Positions 6,358-12,069 of a DNA stretch of 12,069 nucleotides are shown one piece after another. The first letter of the stretch is position 1. The number at the start of each line of letters is the position of its first letter. The translations under genes and the position numbers were made by a program. The notes below the pieces were generated by a model. It was not told where the DNA came from. It searched no databases and worked only from the letters and a program-made list of their open reading frames with translations. This DNA is from RHKX01 sp964641695 (GTDB lineage: Bacteria; Actinomycetota; Thermoleophilia; Solirubrobacterales; 70-9), in NCBI GenBank assembly GCA_964641695.1, contig CAZXKG010000080.1:1-12069 (forward strand). The letters run 5' to 3'.

Positions 6358-6969
6358 TTGGCCGATTCTGACCGCTGTTGCATGATCATCGACTCCCAGC
6401 CCGTCGTCCGGCTGGGCGTACGACAGGCGCTTCAATCCGGCTGGGACTTCGAGGAGCTCCCCGACGGTCGCGGCTCGATCGAGCTGCTGAGCAGCGTCGG
6501 CAGGTTCGAGCTCGCGATCGTCGAGATGAGAGCGGCGACGCGGGGCGTCCCCTCCGCGTCCTCCACGCTCAAGGAGCTACGCCACCACCAACCCGGGATC
6601 GGCCTGATCGCGCACGGCTCACGCCGTGATCGACATGTGGTCAAAGAGGCCCTCGACTCCGGCGCCGACGCCTACGTCTGCAAGCACTCCGATGCGGCGA
6701 CGATCCGCAAGGCCGTCGAGGCCGTCGTGGCCGAGGCGGGGTTCGTCGACCCCAAGGCCGGAGACGACGGCGGCTTGGCGATCACCCCGAGACAACGTCA
6801 GATCCTGCAGCTCTTCGCCGACGGTCACTCGACCGACGAGACCGCCCGCCGCCTCGGCCTCAGCGCCGAGACGGTGAGAACCCACACGAAGGCAGCCCTC
6901 CCCCGCCTGGGAGCCAGGGACCGAACCCACGCAGTAGCCACCGCCCTGAGAAGCTCCCTGATCGACTAG
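6358..6969 (+). CDS. NarL/FixJ-like regulator with atypical receiver
   Basis: The 203-residue protein has a CheY-like receiver (about 5-125) and a LuxR-type helix-turn-helix (about 143-203, ITPRQRQILQLFADG and LSAETVRTHTKA). The receiver start RCCMIIDSQPVVRLGVRQAL matches the beta1-alpha1 region of NarL proteins. The phospho-acceptor Asp is replaced by Glu56 (ELAIVEM), the usual acidic pair is reduced to D12 followed by Ser, and the switch Thr is Ile84. Lys109 is kept (AYVCKHSD). It is therefore probably not phosphorylated and may be constitutively active or controlled otherwise. No histidine kinase gene is adjacent. The start is TTG, supported by GGGAGGAG. Ending at ATG 6382 would cut into beta1. 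AGA/AGG codons are more frequent here than in the neighbours. The target genes are unknown. Confidence 0.85.
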   Translation: MADSDRCCMIIDSQPVVRLGVRQALQSGWDFEELPDGRGSIELLSSVGRFELAIVEMRAATRGVPSASSTLKELRHHQPGIGLIAHGSRRDRHVVKEALDSGADAYVCKHSDAATIRKAVEAVVAEAGFVDPKAGDDGGLAITPRQRQILQLFADGHSTDETARRLGLSAETVRTHTKAALPRLGARDRTHAVATALRSSLID

Positions 6970-6982
6970 GGCCTTCCGCCGA

Positions 6983-7089
6983 GTCTGAGGCGTTCTGGCC
7001 AAGCAGACCGAGGAAGAGGAGGTGAAGCGGCCCAAGGGCCGTGAGCCGATCGATGACGCCGGTATGCGCAGCGCCAGAACGCCTCAGAC
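6983..7089. repeat. Perfect 17-bp inverted repeat between convergent regulator genes
   Basis: GTCTGAGGCGTTCTGGC (6983-6999) is repeated exactly in reverse complement at 7073-7089, 73 bases apart. The right arm ends one base before the stop codon of the HDOD-LuxR gene, and the left arm begins 13 bases after the stop of the NarL-like gene. The interior has a second hairpin, CGGCCC-AA-GGGCCG (7028-7041). No target-site duplication is obvious. It may be a large shared terminator, a structured RNA or a miniature mobile element with terminal repeats. No transposase is present. The whole 120-base gap is explained only by this structure. Confidence 0.85.
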
Positions 7090-8160
7090 CTAGACCCAAC
7101 CGCGCTCGCGGGCCAGCAACACCGCCTGCGCGCGATCGGCGGCGCCGATCTTGCGGTAGACGTTGTGCAGGTGGGTGCGGATCGTGCTCGGGGAGAGGCT
7201 CATCTCGTCCGCGATCTCCTTGTACACCTTGCCGTCGGCAAGGCCGCGGAGAGCGTCGAGCTCACGGCGCGAGAGCGGACACGGCTCGTCCTTGCGCGGC
7301 CGCGGCCTGCTGGCGCGCGGGTACTCGAAGATGAGCTGCTGAAGCTTCGCCTTGCTGAGGGCGCAGACGTCGGCCGCCTGCTTGAGGGACTCGGTCGAGA
7401 TCATCTCGCCAGCCGCCTTGTGGGCGATCAGATCGCTGAGGCGGACCGCCGCGGCCAGGCCGGTCGCCTGCTCGGAGTGGTGTCGCTCGATCGCGGCGGC
7501 GATCGTCGTCGGCAGTCCCCAGCGACGGGCGAGCACACCGCCGACGATCGTGTGATCCATGCCGAGCTCACGTTGCTCGGTACGGACGCGATCCTCGGGC
7601 GTCGACGAGCGATCGGCGAGGATCTGCTCGTAGCTCGGGTGAAGCTGCAGGAGGACGAGCTGTCCGATGTCGTGGAGCAGCGCGGCGACGGCCAGCTCGT
7701 CGCGATCGGCGACGTCGACGAGGGCGGAGACGTTCTCCGCCGCGTGCCTGGTCGCGACCGCATGGCGGCGGAAGCGCTCGGGCAGGCGCGCCCAGTCTCC
7801 CTGCGACTCGAGCAGGTCGTAGGTGTCGAGGCCCCCGACCAGCGCGCGCAGTCCGACCGGAGAGAGCTCGCCGATCGCGTCGGGAACGTTGGAGACCCGC
7901 CCGCGAGGGCCGCCGCCGTTGTTGGCGGCGCGCATCACCGCGATCGCAACCGCGGCGTCGCTCTCGACCAGCTCGGTGAGCTCCGCCACGGGCGTGCCGG
8001 CGGTGTCGGTCGCCTTCGCCAGGCGCACGGTCACCTCGCGCAGCGCCGGGATCGCCGAGACGACGTCGAACGCCGCGGCGAGCCGTTGCCCACCCTTACC
8101 CGCGCCGGCGCTCGATGCCGAGTCGCGGTTGGTACCAGTCTTTGCGCTTGCGTTAGCCAT
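7090..8160 (-). CDS. HDOD domain protein fused to LuxR-type HTH
   Basis: The 356-residue protein has a low-complexity Ala/Gly/Ser start (1-30), an HDOD domain (about 30-250) and a LuxR/GerE helix-turn-helix (294-356, LSRRELDALRGLADG then SPSTIRTHLHNVYRKIG). HDOD is an HD-superfamily relative, usually considered catalytically inactive and found in signalling proteins. Here candidate HD metal ligands all seem present: H139, H163-D164 (LLHDIG), H203 (GMDHTIVGG), H227-H228 (IERHH) and D243. Enzymatic activity therefore cannot be excluded from the sequence. The HTH suggests direct transcriptional control. It starts with ATG 68 bases after gltX on the same strand, with no TANNNT box at the leaderless spacing and a poor Shine-Dalgarno, so co-transcription with gltX is possible. 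The target and ligand are unknown. Confidence 0.88.
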   Translation of the reverse strand: MANASAKTGTNRDSASSAGAGKGGQRLAAAFDVVSAIPALREVTVRLAKATDTAGTPVAELTELVESDAAVAIAVMRAANNGGGPRGRVSNVPDAIGELSPVGLRALVGGLDTYDLLESQGDWARLPERFRRHAVATRHAAENVSALVDVADRDELAVAALLHDIGQLVLLQLHPSYEQILADRSSTPEDRVRTEQRELGMDHTIVGGVLARRWGLPTTIAAAIERHHSEQATGLAAAVRLSDLIAHKAAGEMISTESLKQAADVCALSKAKLQQLIFEYPRASRPRPRKDEPCPLSRRELDALRGLADGKVYKEIADEMSLSPSTIRTHLHNVYRKIGAADRAQAVLLARERGWV

Positions 8161-8204
8161 CTGAGATCTCGCCGCCCAACTCGGGAGGACGGCGCCGATG
8201 ACCT

Positions 8205-8225
8205 GATCGGCAGGAAGCGCCGATC
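8205..8225 (-). terminator. Hairpin after gltX
   Basis: GATCGGC (8205-8211) and GCCGATC (8219-8225) form a perfect 7-bp stem with a seven-base loop, starting 3 bases after the gltX stop on the minus strand. No U-tract follows, and the HDOD gene starts 45 bases later, so it may be a partial terminator or an mRNA-end stabiliser rather than a full stop. Confidence 0.4.
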
Positions 8226-8228
8226 CCG

Positions 8229-9653
8229 TTAACCCGGGTCGGAATCTTCCCCCGGAAGTGGCTCGCGCAGTCTCCCCAGCGCCAGGTCGAGACGGGCGAG
8301 ACAGCGCTCACGGCCCAGCACCTCGAGCGATTCGAAGATCCCTGGGGAGACGGTCGAGCCGCTGATCGCGACCCTGATCGGCTGCAACAGCTCCTTCGCC
8401 TTGATCCCCTCGGAGTCGATCAGCTCACGCAGTCCCTGCTCGAGCGATTCGGCGTCGAACGGCTCCGTCTGCGCGATCACCTCGACGGCGCGTTGCAGGC
8501 GATCCGCCGTCTCCGGCTTCATCACCTTCCGCCACGACTTCTCGTCCGTCTCGGGCTCGCCGAAGAGGAAGCCGATCAGCGGCCAGACCTCGATCAGGGT
8601 CTGCGCCTTGTCGGCGACGATCGCGCAGGCGGCGTGGCGCAGCGGAGCACCGCCCTCCGCGAAGGCCCGCGCACCGTCGGGATCGGTCGACCGCAGGTGA
8701 GACTCGAGGCTGCGTTCGTACTGCTCAGCCGACTGCTCGCGCATGTAGCGGCCGTTGAGCCAGCGCAGCTTCTGCTCGTCGAAGATCGCCGACGAGCGGC
8801 CGACCCGCTCGATCGAGAAGCGCTCGATCAGCTCGGGCGTGGGGATGACCGTCGCGTCGTCGTCCGCGCCCCATCCGAGCAGGGCGAGGTAGTTGCGCAC
8901 CGCCGCCGGCAGGTAGCCGGAGTCGCGCAGCTCCTGCACCGACGCGGCGCCGTGCCGCTTGGAGAGCTTCTTGCCGTCCGGCCCGTGCAGCAGCGGCAGA
9001 TGCGCGTAGCGCGGCGCGGACTCGCCCAGCGCGGCGAGCACGAGCAGCTGCCGCGGCGTGTTGGAGAGATGGTCGTCGCCGCGGACGACGTCGGTGATCC
9101 CCATGTCGGCGTCGTCGACGGCAACCGCGAAGTTGTAGAGGACCGAACCGTCCGCTCGGGCGATCACAGGGTCGTCCTGAAGGCGGTTCTCGAAGGAGAT
9201 GTCGCCCCTGATCGCATCGGTCACGATGGTCGTGCCCTCGTCGGGGACGCGGAGTCGGATGGCGGCTTCGACGCCGTCAGCCGCCGCCTCGCCCCGGTAG
9301 CCGCGCCCGGGGTTCGCCTCACGGAACTCCTTCACGTCCGCCGCGGTCGCCGTGCTCCGGTAGGCCGATCCAGCCCTCAGCAGCTCCTCGAGCCGCTCGC
9401 GATGTCTGTCCGCTCGCTCGAACTGGCTGATCGGACCCTCGTCCCAGTCGAGCTCGAGCCAGCGCAGGGCGTCGAGGATCTGCTCGACGTTCTCCGGAGT
9501 CGAGCGCTCGCGATCGGTGTCCTCGATCCGCAGGACGAGCGAGCCGCCCGATCCTCGAGCGAGCAGCCAGTTGTACAGTGCCGTCCGCGCTCCACCGATG
9601 TGGAGCGCGCCGGTGGGTGACGGGGCAAATCTGACTCGAAGGGAATCTCTCAA
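8229..9653 (-). CDS. gltX: Glutamyl-tRNA synthetase
   Basis: This 474-residue class I synthetase charges tRNA-Glu with glutamate in the cytoplasm. The N-terminus reads VRFAPSPTGALHIGGART, containing the HIGH-type motif HIGG at 18-21. The KMSKS-type motif is KLSKR (229-233), the usual bacterial GluRS form. RIEDTDRERS, VLYNFAVAVDDADMGITDVVRGDDHLSNT and the C-terminal anticodon-binding helices ending GRERCLARLDLALGRL agree. The family start lies only a few residues before VRFAPSPTG. The sole usable codon there is TTG at 9653, one base from the divergent nfo GTG. A GTG at 9680 would instead overlap nfo by 26 bases. Neither has a clear Shine-Dalgarno or -10 box. The promoter must lie inside nfo. 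Confidence 0.96.
   Translation of the reverse strand: MRDSLRVRFAPSPTGALHIGGARTALYNWLLARGSGGSLVLRIEDTDRERSTPENVEQILDALRWLELDWDEGPISQFERADRHRERLEELLRAGSAYRSTATAADVKEFREANPGRGYRGEAAADGVEAAIRLRVPDEGTTIVTDAIRGDISFENRLQDDPVIARADGSVLYNFAVAVDDADMGITDVVRGDDHLSNTPRQLLVLAALGESAPRYAHLPLLHGPDGKKLSKRHGAASVQELRDSGYLPAAVRNYLALLGWGADDDATVIPTPELIERFSIERVGRSSAIFDEQKLRWLNGRYMREQSAEQYERSLESHLRSTDPDGARAFAEGGAPLRHAACAIVADKAQTLIEVWPLIGFLFGEPETDEKSWRKVMKPETADRLQRAVEVIAQTEPFDAESLEQGLRELIDSEGIKAKELLQPIRVAISGSTVSPGIFESLEVLGRERCLARLDLALGRLREPLPGEDSDPG
9574..9579 (+). promoter_or_regulatory. Possible nfo -10 box inside gltX
   Basis: TACAGT fits TANNNT and lies within the gltX coding region on the opposite strand, about 75 bases before the nfo GTG. 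Transcription would start near 9586, at the first base of the 10-bp hairpin. No -35 is evident, so this is a weak call. Confidence 0.2.
9586..9609. repeat. 10-bp perfect hairpin over the gltX HIGH-motif codons
   Basis: CGCGCTCCAC (9586-9595) and GTGGAGCGCG (9600-9609) form a perfect stem with loop CGAT. On the minus strand these bases encode the ALHIGGA stretch of GltX. On the plus strand they lie 45 bases before the nfo start and would form a hairpin at the 5' end of its leader. Confidence 0.7.
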
Positions 9654-9654
9654 G

Positions 9655-10512
9655 GTGCTGATCGGAGCGCATGTTTCCACAGCGGGCGGGCTGGAGAAGG
9701 CTGTGGCCCGCGGCGTCGACGTCGAATGCGACGCGATCCAGATCTTCCACCAGAGCCCGAGGGCATGGCGACCGACCAACTTCGGTGCCGACGACTTCGC
9801 CGCCTTCAACGATGCGTTCGCGGATTCGCGGCTCGAATCGACCGTGATCCACGCCGTCTACTTGATCAACACCGCGAGCCCGGATCCGGCGATCAGCGAG
9901 AAGTCCCTGGCCTCGCTGACGCACGCGTTGCGCCTCGGCGACGCGATCGGCGCCGACGGGGTCGTCCTCCACGCGGGCTCCCGCAAGAAGGACCCGCTGG
10001 AGGAGGCCGTCGTCCGCTCCGGCGAGCTGGTCAAGGAGGCGCTCGCCGCGTCGGAGAGCTGCCCGGTGCTGTTCGAGAACACCGCCGGTACGCAGGGACC
10101 GTTGGGACGGGACTTCGACGAGCTCGCGATGCTGGTCGAGTCGGCCGGGGCGGGCGGGCGAATCGGGATCTGCATCGACTCCTGCCACCTGTTCGCCTCA
10201 GGCTTCGAGATCCTCGAGCCGGAGGCGCTCAGCCGCGTCGTCGACGAGCTCGACCAGAAGATCGGCCTCGACCGCCTGCGCTGCCTGCACGTCAACGACA
10301 GCGCCGTCCCCTTCGGCGGCAACCGCGACAAGCACGCCAACGTCGGCGAGGGCGAGATGGGCCCGAGCGGGATCGCGACGTTCCTCTCCGAGCCGCGCTT
10401 CGAGAAGCTGCCGGCGCTGCTCGAGACCCCGGGCCCGGACAAGAAGGGCGCCAACCTGGCCGAGGTCAGGCGCGCGAGGGAGCTACGCGAGAAAGGCCTC
10501 GCCGCCCGCTGA
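9655..10512 (+). CDS. nfo: Endonuclease IV (AP endonuclease)
   Basis: This 285-residue Zn-dependent enzyme cuts the DNA backbone 5' to abasic sites in base excision repair. Length equals E. coli Nfo. All nine zinc ligands can be matched: H66 (VIHAVYLIN), H106 (VVLHAGS), E141 (LFENTAGT), D175 and H178 (CIDSCHLFASG), H212 (LHVNDS), D225 and H227 (GGNRDKHANVGEG) and E257 (LLETPGPD). The start is GTG, giving MLIGAHVSTAGG. The family almost always begins two to four residues before IGAHVS. A weak AAGGGA lies 10 bases upstream. The start codon is one base from the divergent gltX TTG, so its promoter must lie within gltX. Pol I, encoded by polA elsewhere in this window, is its natural partner in repair. 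It converges with the Cys-rich gene, which ends 28 bases later. Confidence 0.97.
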   Translation: MLIGAHVSTAGGLEKAVARGVDVECDAIQIFHQSPRAWRPTNFGADDFAAFNDAFADSRLESTVIHAVYLINTASPDPAISEKSLASLTHALRLGDAIGADGVVLHAGSRKKDPLEEAVVRSGELVKEALAASESCPVLFENTAGTQGPLGRDFDELAMLVESAGAGGRIGICIDSCHLFASGFEILEPEALSRVVDELDQKIGLDRLRCLHVNDSAVPFGGNRDKHANVGEGEMGPSGIATFLSEPRFEKLPALLETPGPDKKGANLAEVRRARELREKGLAAR

Positions 10513-10540
10513 AAGCCTCCCGGCCCGCCTGGCGAGGTCG

Positions 10541-10924
10541 TCAGAGGTTGCGTAGGTCGAAGTCGGCGGGATCCGTGCAGTCGAAGAACGACGGGTTGCT
10601 GCACTCGAACTCGGGGCCGGCCCCCTCGTAGGCGGGCTCGACCCGGAACTGGCAGTGGGGAAGCGGATCGCCCGTCATCTTGATCCCGCCGAAGCCACCG
10701 AAGCGCTCCGCCGCCTCGAAGGCGCCCATCTCGATCTCCCCCTTGAAGACCCGACGGATGCATCCCATGTAGCGCTTGCCGTTGAGGCCGTCGACGTAGC
10801 TCCACAGGTAGGAGCAGCGCATCCGCAGGCAGTCGCGAGGCTCGATCAGCTTGTCGCAGAAGGTGCCGCAGCCCCTGCACTCACCCGGCTTCGGTCGAGC
10901 CTCGGTTGTCTGCAAACCGGCCAT
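10541..10924 (-). CDS. Cysteine-rich protein of unknown function
   Basis: The 127-residue protein is soluble, with no signal peptide or membrane segment. It has nine cysteines: C16, C19, C23, C32, C37, C55, C91, C108 and C116. The first six follow C-x2-C-x3-C-x8-C-x4-C-x17-C, starting GECRGCGTFCDKL, and could bind zinc or an Fe-S cluster. Aromatic and glycine-rich parts follow: CSYLWSYVDG, RYMGCIRRVFKGEIEMGAF, then FGGFGGIKM. The well-formed composition, ATG start and TACAAT box exactly six bases upstream make it a real gene despite overlapping open frames. It lies between nfo (convergent) and dnaE (same strand, 134 bases upstream). I do not recognise the family. A metal-binding or redox role is inference from the cysteines only. 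Confidence 0.8.
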   Translation of the reverse strand: MAGLQTTEARPKPGECRGCGTFCDKLIEPRDCLRMRCSYLWSYVDGLNGKRYMGCIRRVFKGEIEMGAFEAAERFGGFGGIKMTGDPLPHCQFRVEPAYEGAGPEFECSNPSFFDCTDPADFDLRNL

Positions 10925-10930
10925 CCGCAG

Positions 10931-10936
10931 ATTGTA
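10931..10936 (-). promoter_or_regulatory. -10 box of the Cys-rich gene, leaderless
   Basis: TACAAT on the minus strand differs from TATAAT at one position and is followed by six bases and the ATG. The absence of a Shine-Dalgarno sequence fits a leaderless mRNA. No -35 match is seen 17 bases upstream. Confidence 0.6.
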
Positions 10937-11000
10937 AGACCGACCCACCGCCCGGCGAGGCGGGGACCTCTCAGATCCGCGACTTCCCGCCGCCCAGGAG

Positions 11001-11053
11001 GACCGCTTGAACGCCCGAGAGCGGTCATGAGCGGGGATGACGCCGGGCCGGCG
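11001..11053 (-). terminator. Tandem hairpins after dnaE
   Basis: The first hairpin on the minus strand, CGCCG/CGGCG (11041-11053), has a three-base loop and begins 5 bases after the dnaE stop. The second, GACCGCT (11001-11007) with AGCGGTC (11020-11026), is a perfect 7-bp stem with a 12-base loop. No U-tract follows. They lie between dnaE and the promoter of the Cys-rich gene, so termination is plausible. Confidence 0.35.
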
Positions 11054-11058
11054 GACGC

Positions 11059-12069
11059 TCAGGCGGCCAAGGCCGAGGTGCTGAGGAGCTCGTCGAGCTC
11101 GGCGCGCAGCCCCTTCGAGGGGTTGACGCGGAACTCCTTGCCGAACCTGAGTCGCTTGACGCCGTCCTGCGTGCTCACCTCCAGCACCACCTCGGCTTCG
11201 CCCGGGAAGTTGCCGAACAGGGACTTGAGCTCCCCGATCACCGCGGGGTCGATGCGGGAGGCGTCCAGCGTGACCTGGAAGCGCTCGCGTTCGCTGAGCT
11301 TGCGGACCTCCTCCTTCGCCGACACCTTCTCGGCTTCGCTCGGCTCGAACGGCTCCGCGCTGTGAACGACGATCTTGACCTCGTCGGCGTCCTTCTTGTC
11401 GATCCGCCCGCGGACGAGCAGGACCGAGTCGATGTCGATGCCCTCGTTCGCGTTCAGCGTCTTCTCGAAGATGATCATCTCGGCACGCCCCTCGAGATCG
11501 TCGAGCGTCGCGAACATCATGTTGGTGCCGGTGCGGGTGCGGATCTTCTTCGCTTCGGCGACGATCCCGCCGACCGTGACGTGGTCGCCGTCCTTGTACT
11601 TGTCGAGCTCCGCGAGGGTGCAGTCGACGCGCACGCGCAGCGCGTCGCGGACCTCGGAGAGCGGATGATCGGAGAGGAACGTCCCGAGCGTCTCCTTCTC
11701 CATCGCCAGCAGCTCTCGCTGCTCGAACTCCTCGCCGAGGATCGGGGGGTGCTGAGAGGCCAGGCCGGAGCCGGCCGTTCCCTCGTCGAGGGCGAAGATC
11801 GACGCCTGACCGCGCTGGGCGTCCTCCTGGGCCTTCTGGCCGGCGGACTGCGCCTGCGGAAGCGCGTCCAGCATCGCCCGCCGGGTCGCCGCGGTCGAAT
11901 CCAGCGCGCCGCACTTGATCAGGCATTCGATCGCGCGCTTGTTGACCGCGCGGGCGTCAACCCGCTCGCAGAAGTCGTAGAGCGACTCGAACGGGCGCTC
12001 CTCGCGCGCGCCGAGAATCGCCTCGACAGCGGAGAATCCGACGTTCTTGACCGCGTCGAGGCCGAAGCG
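11059..12069 (-). CDS. dnaE: DNA polymerase III alpha subunit, C-terminal part
   Basis: This is the replicative polymerase catalytic subunit. Only the last 336 residues are inside the window and the gene continues past the right edge. The visible part starts RFGLDAVKNVG, the typical DnaE stretch before the helix-hairpin-helix region (VNKRAIECLIKCGALDS). It is followed by QASIF (visible residues 88-92), which fits the internal beta-clamp-binding pattern Q-x-x-I/L-F. FLSDHPLSEV follows, then an OB fold (about 160-225, HVTVGGIVAEAKKIRTRTG to AEMIIFEKTL) and a C-terminal domain. The PHP and polymerase catalytic domains are outside, so the dnaE1 versus dnaE2 distinction is uncertain. The clamp-like motif and OB fold favour the replicative form. 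Confidence 0.95.
   Translation of the reverse strand, partial: RFGLDAVKNVGFSAVEAILGAREERPFESLYDFCERVDARAVNKRAIECLIKCGALDSTAATRRAMLDALPQAQSAGQKAQEDAQRGQASIFALDEGTAGSGLASQHPPILGEEFEQRELLAMEKETLGTFLSDHPLSEVRDALRVRVDCTLAELDKYKDGDHVTVGGIVAEAKKIRTRTGTNMMFATLDDLEGRAEMIIFEKTLNANEGIDIDSVLLVRGRIDKKDADEVKIVVHSAEPFEPSEAEKVSAKEEVRKLSERERFQVTLDASRIDPAVIGELKSLFGNFPGEAEVVLEVSTQDGVKRLRFGKEFRVNPSKGLRAELDELLSTSALAA

Noticed and set aside
7028..7041. CGGCCC-AA-GGGCCG as an independent terminator
   Set aside because: The two-base loop is too tight for the full stem and it lies inside the larger inverted repeat, so it is reported as part of that element.
7022..7093. 23-codon plus-strand ORF inside the inverted-repeat element (GTG start, purine-rich sequence before it)
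   Set aside because: The purine run directly abuts the GTG, leaving no spacing for ribosome binding. It overlaps the HDOD gene stop and has no independent support, though its KRPKGREPIDDAG stretch is not obviously random.
7165..8232. Plus-strand open frame of 355 codons opposite the HDOD gene
   Set aside because: Antisense shadow with biased composition. The minus-strand product has two recognisable domains.
9517..9654. N-terminal extension of nfo by 46 residues
   Set aside because: The stretch is gltX read antisense, and the chosen GTG gives exactly the family length.
9654..9809. N-terminal extension of gltX by up to 52 residues
   Set aside because: The extension is the nfo coding sequence read on the other strand, and GluRS proteins begin close to VRFAPSPTG.
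10846..11028. 60-codon minus-strand ORF overlapping the Cys-rich gene
   Set aside because: It overlaps a better-supported gene in another frame, lacks the -10 box spacing and has shadow-like composition.

Overview
This is a high-GC bacterial chromosome segment, densely packed with housekeeping genes. GTG and TTG starts, few Shine-Dalgarno sequences, a short-form CysE and a PolA with a decayed proofreading domain all fit an actinobacterium. A deep-branching class such as Thermoleophilia or Rubrobacteria is possible, but that is a low-confidence guess. No tRNA, rRNA, CRISPR array, insertion sequence or prophage gene is visible. Several computations that would be decisive (homology searches, RNA mapping) could not be run here.

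Layout. The first ~130 bases hold the unresolved flank and a nested hairpin at the end of polA. On the minus strand, cysK and cysE overlap by four bases (ATGA) and together perform both steps of cysteine synthesis from serine. polA (DNA polymerase I) follows 61 bases later on the same strand. nhaA (Na+/H+ antiporter) diverges from cysK. It converges on a CymR-like Rrf2 regulator gene across a perfect 9-bp hairpin. The Rrf2 gene is divergent from a small NarL/LuxR-type regulator whose receiver lacks the phospho-acceptor aspartate. That gene converges on a second LuxR-type gene, an HDOD-LuxR fusion. The 120-base gap between these two carries a perfect 17-bp inverted repeat. Upstream of the HDOD gene, on the same strand, is gltX (glutamyl-tRNA synthetase). 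Its TTG start lies one base from the GTG start of the divergent nfo (endonuclease IV). After nfo come a nine-cysteine 127-residue protein of unknown function and the C-terminal third of dnaE (replicative polymerase III alpha), both on the minus strand.

Functional themes are DNA replication and repair (dnaE, nfo, polA), cysteine synthesis with a plausible regulator (cysK, cysE, Rrf2), ion homeostasis (nhaA), and a regulatory island of three DNA-binding proteins (about 5850-8160).

The most notable pattern is regulatory. Five genes (polA, cysK, nhaA, the Rrf2 gene and the Cys-rich gene) have a TANNNT -10 box ending exactly six or seven bases before an ATG or GTG start. This implies leaderless mRNAs. 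The head-to-head gltX/nfo starts, the 17-bp inverted repeat, the HDOD-LuxR fusion and the Cys-rich protein are the other items worth a second look.
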